A stretch of DNA of 64,000 bases from Planctomycetota bacterium (lineage in GTDB: Bacteria > Planctomycetota > UBA1135 > GCA-002686595), in assembly GCA_021413885.1 (NCBI GenBank), contig JAIOPM010000037.1, positions 1-64,000 on the forward strand, written 5' to 3'. The notes beneath the pieces were generated by a model. It was given only the letters and a program-made list of their open reading frames with translations. It was not told the DNA's origin and did not search any database. A program made the translations under genes and the position numbers. Every line of letters begins with the position of its first letter. Position 1 is the stretch's first letter. Positions 21,184 through 28,967 of this stretch are shown here, one piece after another.

Positions 21184-24100
21184 TCAAACGACGCGTTCGA
21201 GGCTCGCGCTGAGCGTGCGTCCGTCGCCGAGATCCCACCGCGCGACGTCGTCGCCGACGAGCTCCGCCGCCGCGCACTCGAGCGCGACCGCGAGCGTCTC
21301 CGCGGCGACGAGTTCGCGGAATCCGCCTTGCGCCGACGCGGCGCCGACCGCCGCGCGCACGTCGGCGTCGGCGGTGAAGAGCGTCAGCCGCACGCGATCC
21401 TCGACCTCGAGCCCGCGCTCCTTGCGCAGCGCGTTCAGGCGACTGACCGCTTCGCGCGCGAGGCCTTCGCGCACGAGCGGGGTGTCGAGCGCCGTGTCGA
21501 GCCACAACACGAAACGTCCGTCGGTCTCGACCGGGAACTCGGCGCGGCTCTCGACGCTGACCAAAACGTCCTCGGGCGCCAGTTCGAGGGCTGAACCCTC
21601 GACATCGATCGCGACGCTCTTCCCGTCGCGCAGCGCGCTCAACCGTTCGCCGTCGAGGACCGCAATCGCCGCCGCCGCGGCCTTCATGCGACCGCCGATC
21701 TTCTTGCCGAGGACCTTGAAGTTCGCTTTGGCCGTCAGCCGCACCAACTTGCCGTCGTCCGCCGCGAGGCTCCCCCACTGCTTCACGTTCAGTTCATCGA
21801 GCACTTGCTCGCCCGCGAAGCGCGTCGCGAGCAACCGCAGCGCCTCCGCGTCCGACGCCCGCACGTGCAGCGCACGCAGCGGCTGACGCGTCTTCATCCC
21901 GACCTTCTCGCGCAGCGCGCGGCCCATCACGACGAGTTCCTCGACGAGCTGCATGCTGCGCTCGAGGTCGCGGTCGACGAGCTTCGTATTCGCCTGCGGG
22001 AAGAGTTGCACGTGCACCGAGCCCGCGCCCGGCGCGAGCCGTTGCCACAACATCTCGGAGAGGAACGGCGCGAGCGGCGCCATCGTCAGCGCGACCGTGT
22101 GCAACGCGTCGTGCAGCGTCTTGAACGCCGCGAGCTTGTCCGCGCCGACGTCGCCCTTCCAGAAGCGGCGACGGTTGCGGCGGATGTACCAGTTGGAGAG
22201 CTCGTCGACGACGAACGTCTCGATCGCGCGCGCGGCCGCGGTGAGATCGAAGTTGTCGAAACGATCGCGCACCTCGACACACAGACTCTGCGTGCGCGAC
22301 ACGAGCCAACGATCGATCTCCGGCCGTGCGGCGACTTCCGGAATAGCCTTCGAATTCGGGTCGAAACCGTCGATTCGGGCGTACTCGCGGAAGAACTGGT
22401 AGCTGTTGATCAACGCGCGGAAGAAACGCCCGCGCACTTCGGAGAGACCCGCGGGATCGAACTTCTTCGGCAGCCACGGCGCCGCGCTCGCGAGCAAGTA
22501 CCAACGCACCGCATCGGTGCCGTGCTCGTCGATCACCTTCCACGGATCGATCACGTTGCCGAGGCGCTTCGACATCTTGACGCCGTCCTTGTCGAGGACG
22601 AGGCCGTTGACGAGGCACGTCTTGTAGGCGGGACCGTCGGGAAGCTTCGCGTCGGGGAGCGTCGTCGCGAACGCGCCGATCGCGTGCAGCGTGTAGAACC
22701 AACCGCGCGTCTGGTCGAGGCCTTCGCAGATGTACGAGGCCGGGAATTGATCGTGGACCTTCGCGTCGCTGCCCGCGACGTGCGGCCAACCGTATTGCGC
22801 GAACGGCATCGCGCCGGAGTCGAACCAACAGTCGAGCACTGCAGGCGTGCGGCGCATCGTGCTCTTGCACTGCGGGCACGGAATCTCGATCTGATCGACC
22901 GACGGCTTGTGGTGATCGAAGTCCTTCGGGAGCGCGCCGCAGAGTTTCTTCAGCTCCTCCGAGCCGCCGACCGCGAGCTCGTGCCCGTTTTCGCAAACCC
23001 AGAACGGCAGCGGCGTGCCCCAATAACGGTCGCGCGAGATGTTCCAGTCGATGTTGTTCTCGAGCCACTCGCCGAAACGCTTCTCGATCTCGTCGGGCAC
23101 CCAACGCACGTGCGCGTTCGCGTCGAGCATGCGTTGCTTCAACTGCGTGGTGCGGATGTACCAGGCCGGGGTCGCGAAATAGAAGAGCGGCGTGCTGCAG
23201 CGCCAACAGTGCGGATAGCTGTGACTCTCGCGCGACTTCTTGAAGACGAGTCCGCGCGCCTTTAGGTCCTCCATCAACGCGTCGTCGGCTTCCTTGAAGA
23301 AGGTGCCGCGTTTCACCGGACCGACGTCAACAACGAAGCGTCCCTCCGGACCGACAGCTTGCAGCACGCTCAAGCGATTGCGCTGCGCCGTCGCCCAGTC
23401 ATCTGCACCGTAGCTCGGAGCCTGATGCACGATCCCGGTGCCGTCGTCCATGGTCACGTACTCCGCGGCCCAGACGCGGTGCGACGCATCGCCGTGGGGC
23501 CTCCATGCACCCGGATCAGCCTCTGGCACGTGGGCTTCAAAGAGCGGCGCGTATCGGACGCCTTCGAGTTCCCTTCCAGGCTTGCGCTCAAGCTCCTCGT
23601 ACTCGCCCAGCATCGCCTTCGCGCGCGCTTCCGCGACCCAGACGATCTCGTATTGAGCAGAGCTGCTGGGCGCTCCCTTGGCGGCCGGGAGTAGGACGCG
23701 AGCACGCACGTATTCGCGGTCAGGGTGAACGGCGAGTGCAATGTTCGAAGGCAGCGTCCACGGCGTCGTGGTCCATGCCAGAAACGAATCCGGCTGCTCG
23801 GCCTGCACACCGAGACCGAGTGACCATCGCGTGGCAAACCGAAACCGCACGACGACACTCGGGTCCTGGACGTCTTTGTACACGCCCGGTTGTCCGAGCT
23901 CGTGTGAGGACAGTCCCGTCCCACACCGCCCGCAATACGGCAACACGCGTTTTCCGCGGTAGATCAGGCCATTCTCGTGCATCCGCGCGAGCAGGTTCCA
24001 GACCGACTCGACGTACGGCGCCTCGTACGTCACATACGGATGCTCGTAGTCGAGCCAATAGCCGATACGCTCCGAAAGCTTCTCCCACTCTTCGCGATAC

Positions 24101-24510
24101 TTCCAAACCGACTCGCGGCACTTCTGATTGAAGGCAGCGACGCCGTAGCTCTCGATCCCCGGCTTGCCGTTGATGCCGAGCGCCTTCTCGACCTCGAGTT
24201 CGACCGGCAGACCGTGCGTGTCCCAACCGGCCTTGCGCTCGACGCGAGACCCAAGCATCGAGTGATAACGACAAACGGCGTCCTTCAACGTCCGCGCGAG
24301 CACATGGTGGATTCCGGGCCGCCCATTGGCGGTCGGCGGACCCTCCCAGAAGACGAACGCCTTCTTCCCCTCGCGCGACGTCTGCAAGTGCTCGAACGTC
24401 TTCTCGCGGCGCCAGAGTTCGAGGATCTCGAGTTCCGCCTTCGACGGCGCGGACGACAGCGTCTCGGGGAGCGGCGCGAAACGCGCCGACGACGGTACGG
24501 CGTTCGACAT
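21184..24510 (-). CDS. ileS: isoleucyl-tRNA synthetase, eukaryote-like type
   Basis: A complete 1108-residue class Ia synthetase that charges tRNA-Ile and edits valine. It has the HIGH-equivalent GIHHV (about 73) and KMSKRLGNV (about 647) in place of the bacterial KMSKS, which marks the eukaryote-like clade that includes mupirocin-insensitive IleS2. The editing domain, the WDTHGLPVELEVEK segment and the zinc-like cysteine pairs (CGRCG, CPQC) are intact, and the C-terminal anticodon region is long. The first ATG (24510) was used; the longer frame begins with TTG. TAGAAC lies exactly 8 nt before the ATG with no Shine-Dalgarno sequence. Confidence 0.96.
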   Translation of the reverse strand: MSNAVPSSARFAPLPETLSSAPSKAELEILELWRREKTFEHLQTSREGKKAFVFWEGPPTANGRPGIHHVLARTLKDAVCRYHSMLGSRVERKAGWDTHGLPVELEVEKALGINGKPGIESYGVAAFNQKCRESVWKYREEWEKLSERIGYWLDYEHPYVTYEAPYVESVWNLLARMHENGLIYRGKRVLPYCGRCGTGLSSHELGQPGVYKDVQDPSVVVRFRFATRWSLGLGVQAEQPDSFLAWTTTPWTLPSNIALAVHPDREYVRARVLLPAAKGAPSSSAQYEIVWVAEARAKAMLGEYEELERKPGRELEGVRYAPLFEAHVPEADPGAWRPHGDASHRVWAAEYVTMDDGTGIVHQAPSYGADDWATAQRNRLSVLQAVGPEGRFVVDVGPVKRGTFFKEADDALMEDLKARGLVFKKSRESHSYPHCWRCSTPLFYFATPAWYIRTTQLKQRMLDANAHVRWVPDEIEKRFGEWLENNIDWNISRDRYWGTPLPFWVCENGHELAVGGSEELKKLCGALPKDFDHHKPSVDQIEIPCPQCKSTMRRTPAVLDCWFDSGAMPFAQYGWPHVAGSDAKVHDQFPASYICEGLDQTRGWFYTLHAIGAFATTLPDAKLPDGPAYKTCLVNGLVLDKDGVKMSKRLGNVIDPWKVIDEHGTDAVRWYLLASAAPWLPKKFDPAGLSEVRGRFFRALINSYQFFREYARIDGFDPNSKAIPEVAARPEIDRWLVSRTQSLCVEVRDRFDNFDLTAAARAIETFVVDELSNWYIRRNRRRFWKGDVGADKLAAFKTLHDALHTVALTMAPLAPFLSEMLWQRLAPGAGSVHVQLFPQANTKLVDRDLERSMQLVEELVVMGRALREKVGMKTRQPLRALHVRASDAEALRLLATRFAGEQVLDELNVKQWGSLAADDGKLVRLTAKANFKVLGKKIGGRMKAAAAAIAVLDGERLSALRDGKSVAIDVEGSALELAPEDVLVSVESRAEFPVETDGRFVLWLDTALDTPLVREGLAREAVSRLNALRKERGLEVEDRVRLTLFTADADVRAAVGAASAQGGFRELVAAETLAVALECAAAELVGDDVARWDLGDGRTLSASLERVV

Positions 24511-24518
24511 GGGCCGAT

Positions 24519-24524
24519 GTTCTA
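24519..24524 (-). promoter_or_regulatory. candidate leaderless -10 element for ileS
   Basis: TAGAAC on the minus strand, separated from the ileS ATG by exactly 8 nt. No Shine-Dalgarno sequence is present. Confidence 0.35.
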
Positions 24525-24562
24525 CCAAGGCGCGCGCGAGCTTTCTCGCGCGTCCGACACGG

Positions 24563-25585
24563 CTACCAGGTCTGCGCGCGAATCGCGGTCGAGATGCGCT
24601 CGGCGAGTTCGAGCGCCTGGAGTCCGTCGGCGCCGGTCACCTCCGGCGTCGTGCCGGTGCGCACGCAACGCAGGAACGAATCGAGTTCGGCCTGCAGCGG
24701 ACGTTCGGACTGACCGAGCTCGAGCTCGACCACCTCGATCATGTCGTTCTTGACGAGATCGGGACGCTCGGCGAGCACGCTCGGATCGAGGTGCTTGAGC
24801 TCGGCCTTGCCTTGCTCGAAGCGCGGCCCCTTCTTGACCATCAGCCCGTAGTTCTTCGTGAAGTCGAGGCTGACGTAGCTCTCGCTCGAGAACATCCGGA
24901 AGCGGCGCATCGGCGCGAGCGACACGCGGCTCGCCGTGACGTTCGCGCGCGCGCCGTCCTGGAAGACGAGACGCACGGACGCGAGGTCCTCGCGCTCGGT
25001 CAGGATCGCGCCGCCGGCGGCGTCGAAGCTCTCGACCGCGCTCGGCACGAGGTGCAGGATCAAGTCGAGGTCGTGGATCATCAAGTCGTGCACGACGCCG
25101 ATGTCCATCGAGCGGAACGAGAACGGCGCGAGGCGGTGGCACTCGATGAAGCGCGGCGCGAGCTTCAACGCCGCGATCTTGCGCAGGCCCGGTTGGAAGC
25201 GCTCGACGTGACCGATCGCGAGCGCTGCGTCACCTTGCTTCGCGGCGGCGAGCATGCGCGCGCCCTCGGCGGGCGTCGCCGCGATCGGCTTCTCGACGAG
25301 GCACGCGAGTCCGCGTTCGAGCAACGGCACCGCGACATCGCAATGGTGCGTCGTCGGCACCGCGATCGACACCGCATCGAGGTCGCGCGGCAGTTCGGCC
25401 GCGGTCGCGAACGCGGCGACGCCGAGCTCGCTCGCGAGCGCCTTCGCGCGCGCGAGGTCGTTGTCGACCAACGCGACGAGCTCCGCGCCCGGGTTGTCCT
25501 TGTAGATGCGCGCGTGGAACTTGCCGAGGTGACCGACGCCGATCACCGCGACGCGCAGACGTTCGCGCGGACGAGCGGTCGCCAT
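24563..25585 (-). CDS. Gfo/Idh/MocA oxidoreductase, possibly GnnA-like
   Basis: A 340-residue NAD(P)-dependent sugar oxidoreductase. The Rossmann motif VAVIGVGHLGKFHARIY (about 11-27) opens the protein, EKPIAATPAEGA is the conserved EKP motif, and HDLMIHDLDLILHL is the usual catalytic-domain helix. Its ATG overlaps the lpxA stop codon (TGATG), so it is part of the lipid A operon. In several bacteria a family member next to lpxA is GnnA, which with the aminotransferase GnnB makes UDP-GlcNAc3N for amide-linked lipid A. No GnnB is in this window. A GnnA role is therefore plausible but unproven. Confidence 0.85.
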   Translation of the reverse strand: MATARPRERLRVAVIGVGHLGKFHARIYKDNPGAELVALVDNDLARAKALASELGVAAFATAAELPRDLDAVSIAVPTTHHCDVAVPLLERGLACLVEKPIAATPAEGARMLAAAKQGDAALAIGHVERFQPGLRKIAALKLAPRFIECHRLAPFSFRSMDIGVVHDLMIHDLDLILHLVPSAVESFDAAGGAILTEREDLASVRLVFQDGARANVTASRVSLAPMRRFRMFSSESYVSLDFTKNYGLMVKKGPRFEQGKAELKHLDPSVLAERPDLVKNDMIEVVELELGQSERPLQAELDSFLRCVRTGTTPEVTGADGLQALELAERISTAIRAQTW

Positions 25586-26436
25586 CAGACCCGGACCTCT
25601 CCGAGAATGCGCTCGGCACCGAGCTTGGCGAACTGCTCGCGCAAACTCTCGCGGTGACGACCCTTGCGGCCGGCTTCGGTGTTCTCGAGCGCGTCGACGA
25701 GCTGCAGGACGACGGGCCGCGACGTCGCGTCGGCCCGGAGTTCGCCGAGCGTGCGGCTGCGCGGTTCGCCGGAGCGATAGATGACGCGGAACGCGTGCTT
25801 CAGCGCTTCGACGTCTTCCTTCGAGAAGCCCGCGCGCTCGAGGCCGACTTGGTTGACGTTGCGCACGCGCGCTTGGTGACCCTCGTACACCATGAACGGC
25901 GGCACGTCCTGGTTGATGCGCGTCATGCCGCCGATGTACGCGAAATCGCCGATCGTGACGAAGTGGTGCGCGGCGCACGCGCCGGAGATGTTCGCGCCCT
26001 TGCCGACGTAGACGTGGCCGGCGAGCAACGCGCAGTTCGCGAGGATCACGCGATCGTTGACCTCGCAATCGTGCGCGACGTGCGAACACGCCATCAACAA
26101 GCAGTCGCTGCCGACGCGCGTCAGCCCGCCGCCCTTGACCGTGCCGCGGTTGATCGTCACGAACTCGCGGATCGTGTTGCGGTCGCCGATGCGGAGCTCG
26201 GTCGGCTGGTTCTTGTAGGAAAGATCCTGCGGGGGCCCGCCGAGGTTCGCCTGGCCGACGATCAGGTTGTCCGTGCCGATCGTCGTCACGCCGTCGACGA
26301 CGACGTGCGGACCGAGCTTGGTGCGATCGCCGATCTTCGCGCGCGCGCCGACGAAGCAGTACGGGCCGACCTCGACGTCGAGCCCGAGCTCGGCGCCCGG
26401 TTCGACGACCGCCGACGGGTGGATGTTGCTGGCCAT
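25585..26436 (-). CDS. lpxA: acyl-ACP:UDP-GlcNAc O-acyltransferase
   Basis: A 283-residue left-handed beta-helix acyltransferase for the first step of lipid A synthesis. Hexapeptide repeats fill the N-terminal two thirds (VGPYCFVGARAKIG, GANISGACAAHHFVTIG). The catalytic-histidine segment is ACSHVAHDC and the C-terminal helical domain (ERAGFSKEDVEALKHAFR) is normal. It follows lpxC/fabZ by 27 bp and overlaps the oxidoreductase gene, giving the order lpxD-lpxC/fabZ-lpxA-oxidoreductase. Acyl chain length and sugar preference cannot be read with confidence. Confidence 0.95.
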   Translation of the reverse strand: MASNIHPSAVVEPGAELGLDVEVGPYCFVGARAKIGDRTKLGPHVVVDGVTTIGTDNLIVGQANLGGPPQDLSYKNQPTELRIGDRNTIREFVTINRGTVKGGGLTRVGSDCLLMACSHVAHDCEVNDRVILANCALLAGHVYVGKGANISGACAAHHFVTIGDFAYIGGMTRINQDVPPFMVYEGHQARVRNVNQVGLERAGFSKEDVEALKHAFRVIYRSGEPRSRTLGELRADATSRPVVLQLVDALENTEAGRKGRHRESLREQFAKLGAERILGEVRV

Positions 26437-26463
26437 GGTGATTCCGATCCTTCGAGCGACGCG

Positions 26464-27756
26464 CTACGCGTCGATCAACGTGAACATGAGTTGCGCTTCG
26501 CACACGACGCGTCCGGCGACCATGCCGACGGCGCGCACTTGTCCGGTCTGACCCTTGAGCCGCACGGTCTCGACCTCGAGGCGGAGCTGATCGCCGGGCA
26601 CGACCGCGCCGCGCAGCTTGACCTTGTCGATCGACCACAGGACCGCGAGCTTGCCCGTGTTCTCGAGCTTGCGCAGCAAGAGCACGCCGGCGAGCTGCGC
26701 CATCGCCTCGAGCTGCAGGACGCCCGGCATCAACGGCTGATCGGGGAAGTGGCCCTGGAAGTACGGCTCGTTGATCGTGACGTTCTTGATCGCGACCGCG
26801 CGTTGGTAGCCCTCGATCTCGATCACGCGATCGATCAGGAGGAACGGGTAGCGGTGCGGCAGCATCCGCAGGATCTCGCGCACGTCGAGGCCCGATTCGC
26901 GCGTGACGAGACCGCCGGTCTCGGCCTGTTGCATCAGATCGAGCAGATGCCGCACGAGCTCCGCGTTGGTCGCGTGCCCCGAGCGCGTCGCGATGATGTG
27001 CGCGTGCAGATCGGAGCCGAGCAACGCGAGGTCGCCGAGCAGGTCGAGCATCTTGTGGCGCACGGGCTCGCCCTGCATGCGCATCACGGTCGACGGATCG
27101 CCGAGCACGACGGTGTTGTCGCGCGTCGCGCCCTTGCCGAAGCCCGCGAGCTGCAGTTTCTCGACCTGCGACGCGAGACAGAACGTCCGCGCCGGCGCGA
27201 TGTCGCGCGCGAACGTCTCCTGATCGATCTCGAGCTGCACCGAGCCGCCTTCGACGCCGGGCTCGTCGAACGACGCGATGTACTGCAACGTCAACATCGG
27301 ATGCTCGCTCGGCAGCGCGACCAACGTCGCCTTTCCGTCGCGCACGTACACCGGTTGCTCGAGGCGGAAGACCTTCGCCGCCGCGCGTTGTTCGACGACG
27401 CCGGCGCGTTGGAAGAGTTCGAGGAACTCCTTCGCGGACCCGTCCATGCCCGGCATCTCCTGGCCGTTCATCTCGACGGTCAGGTTGTCGATGCCCATCG
27501 CGACGCAGACGGCGAGCAGGTGCTCGACCGTGTCGACTTGCGCGCCGCCGCGTTCGAGCCGCGTGCGCAGATCGGCGGCGACGCGGTACTGGATCCGCGC
27601 GGGGATCGGCGGCGCGTCGGCGAGGTCCGTGCGGACGAACTCGATGCCCGTGTCCTGCGGCGCGGGCAACACGCGGATCTTGGTCTCGGTGCCGGAGTGG
27701 AGTCCGACGCCGCTGAACTCGACCGCGGTGCGAAGCGTGCGTTGGTTGCGCGTCAT
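26464..27756 (-). CDS. lpxC: bifunctional LpxC-FabZ (deacetylase / hydroxyacyl-ACP dehydratase)
   Basis: A 430-residue fusion. The N-terminal 280 residues are LpxC, the zinc amidase that commits UDP-3-O-acyl-GlcNAc to lipid A: GVGLHSG, zinc-ligand [21 protein letters not shown] and the catalytic SGHATN. The C-terminal 145 residues are FabZ with catalytic [20 protein letters not shown]. The fusion is known in Bacteroidetes, Planctomycetes and some others. It places the competing uses of 3-hydroxyacyl-ACP on one protein. The ATG at 27756 overlaps the lpxD stop codon as ATGA. Confidence 0.96.
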   Translation of the reverse strand: MTRNQRTLRTAVEFSGVGLHSGTETKIRVLPAPQDTGIEFVRTDLADAPPIPARIQYRVAADLRTRLERGGAQVDTVEHLLAVCVAMGIDNLTVEMNGQEMPGMDGSAKEFLELFQRAGVVEQRAAAKVFRLEQPVYVRDGKATLVALPSEHPMLTLQYIASFDEPGVEGGSVQLEIDQETFARDIAPARTFCLASQVEKLQLAGFGKGATRDNTVVLGDPSTVMRMQGEPVRHKMLDLLGDLALLGSDLHAHIIATRSGHATNAELVRHLLDLMQQAETGGLVTRESGLDVREILRMLPHRYPFLLIDRVIEIEGYQRAVAIKNVTINEPYFQGHFPDQPLMPGVLQLEAMAQLAGVLLLRKLENTGKLAVLWSIDKVKLRGAVVPGDQLRLEVETVRLKGQTGQVRAVGMVAGRVVCEAQLMFTLIDA

Positions 27757-28826
27757 GCGCTGCGTTCCTTCTTCTCCGAGCTTCGCGCGCCCTCGAGCGC
27801 GGCGAGCCGTGTTTCGAGTTCCGCGATGCGCGCGAGGAGCTTGGGCAGCTTCTCGATCAGCGCGTAGTGCTTGAAGACCTCGCGCTTCGGCCGCGCCGGC
27901 GTGCCGAACAAGTCGACGCCGCTCGGCACTTCGCCGATCACGCCGGACTGTCCGCCGATACGCACGCCGTCGCCGAGCACCAGGTGCCCGCCGACGCCGG
28001 CCTGTCCGCCGATCATCGCGGAACGTCCGATGCGCGTGGAGCCCGCGACGCCGACTTGGGCCGCGAACATCGAGCCCGCGCCGACTTCGACGTTGTGCGC
28101 GATGTGGATCAGGTTGTCGAGCTTGGTGCCGCGCCCGATCCGCGTCACGCCGAAGCGCGCGCGGTCGATCGTCGTGTTCGCGCCGATCTCGACGTCGTCC
28201 TCGACGACGACGGTGCCCGACTGCGGGATCTTGGTCCACGGTTCGCCGAGGCGCTTCGGCGGCTCGAAGCCGAAACCATCGGCGCCGAGCACCGCGCCGG
28301 AGTGGACGACGCAACGCGCTCCGACTTGCACGCCGGAGTAGAGCACCGCGTTCGCGTGGAGCTCGGTGCCTTCGCCGATGCGGCAATCGGGTCCGATCAC
28401 GACGCCCGGATGCACCACGACGTTGGGCCCGAGTTCCGCGCGCGCGCCGACGACCGCGAGCTCGCCGATCGCGACGCCGACGCCGAGACGCGCGACGGTC
28501 GAGACCGACGCGCGCGGGTGAACGCCCGGCGCAGGACGCGGACGTTCGGTCGCGAAGAGCGCGCAGATCTTGGTGAACGCGGCGTTCGGGTCGTCGCTCT
28601 CGAGCCACGCGAGGTCGGAGCGCGCGATGCGCAGTCCGGTCGGCACCACCGCCGCCGCGGCGCGCGTCGTCGCGAGACCGTCCGCCCAACTCGCGTCGAC
28701 GCAGAACGTGACGTGGCGCTCGCCCGCATCCGCGAGCGCGGCGGTGCCGTCGACCGTGCGGCCCGGATCGCCCACGAGGCGGGCGCCGGCGATCGCAGCG
28801 AGTTCGGAAAGGGTGTGCGTGGCCAT
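27753..28826 (-). CDS. lpxD: UDP-3-O-acylglucosamine N-acyltransferase
   Basis: A 357-residue protein for the third lipid A step. The N-terminal uridine-binding domain is followed by a hexapeptide beta-helix (for example [18 protein letters not shown]) with catalytic-histidine segment [12 protein letters not shown]. The C-terminal about 45 residues ([19 protein letters not shown]) form a coiled coil. The ATG at 28826 begins the normal LpxD N-terminus; the longer frame adds 38 residues of non-conserved sequence. A possible promoter and two inverted repeats lie upstream, between bamA and this gene. Its stop overlaps the lpxC/fabZ start. Confidence 0.95.
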   Translation of the reverse strand: MATHTLSELAAIAGARLVGDPGRTVDGTAALADAGERHVTFCVDASWADGLATTRAAAAVVPTGLRIARSDLAWLESDDPNAAFTKICALFATERPRPAPGVHPRASVSTVARLGVGVAIGELAVVGARAELGPNVVVHPGVVIGPDCRIGEGTELHANAVLYSGVQVGARCVVHSGAVLGADGFGFEPPKRLGEPWTKIPQSGTVVVEDDVEIGANTTIDRARFGVTRIGRGTKLDNLIHIAHNVEVGAGSMFAAQVGVAGSTRIGRSAMIGGQAGVGGHLVLGDGVRIGGQSGVIGEVPSGVDLFGTPARPKREVFKHYALIEKLPKLLARIAELETRLAALEGARSSEKKERSA

Positions 28827-28833
28827 GGAGAAG

Positions 28834-28848
28834 CCCCGAAATTCGGGG
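28834..28848 (-). promoter_or_regulatory. perfect dyad at the lpxD translation start
   Basis: CCCCGAAATTCGGGG is a 7-bp stem with a single-nucleotide centre, ending 7 nt before the lpxD ATG and replacing any recognisable Shine-Dalgarno sequence. A second dyad, GGACTCC/GGAGTCC, lies at 28878-28900. Either a regulator operator or an RNA structure is possible. Confidence 0.4.
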
Positions 28849-28911
28849 TCAGGCGTCCTACGGAGCGAACCGGCCTGGGACTCCCTTGGCGAAGGAGTCC
28901 GGAGGGCAAGA

Positions 28912-28940
28912 GGTGTAAGGCCCTCGGCTGTCGCTGTCAA
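28912..28940 (-). promoter_or_regulatory. candidate promoter of the lpxD operon
   Basis: A perfect TTGACA (28935-28940), 17-nt spacer and TACACC (28912-28917, weak -10) on the minus strand, in the gap between bamA and lpxD. It would give a leader of about 80 nt containing two inverted repeats. Confidence 0.45.
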
Positions 28941-28967
28941 ATCGAGGCGGCTCGCGCCGCCAAAGGC

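Noticed and set aside
24563..26638. Single 691-residue protein joining upstream sequence to the oxidoreductase
   Set aside because: The first half is the wrong frame through lpxA; the real oxidoreductase starts at 25585 by TGATG overlap.
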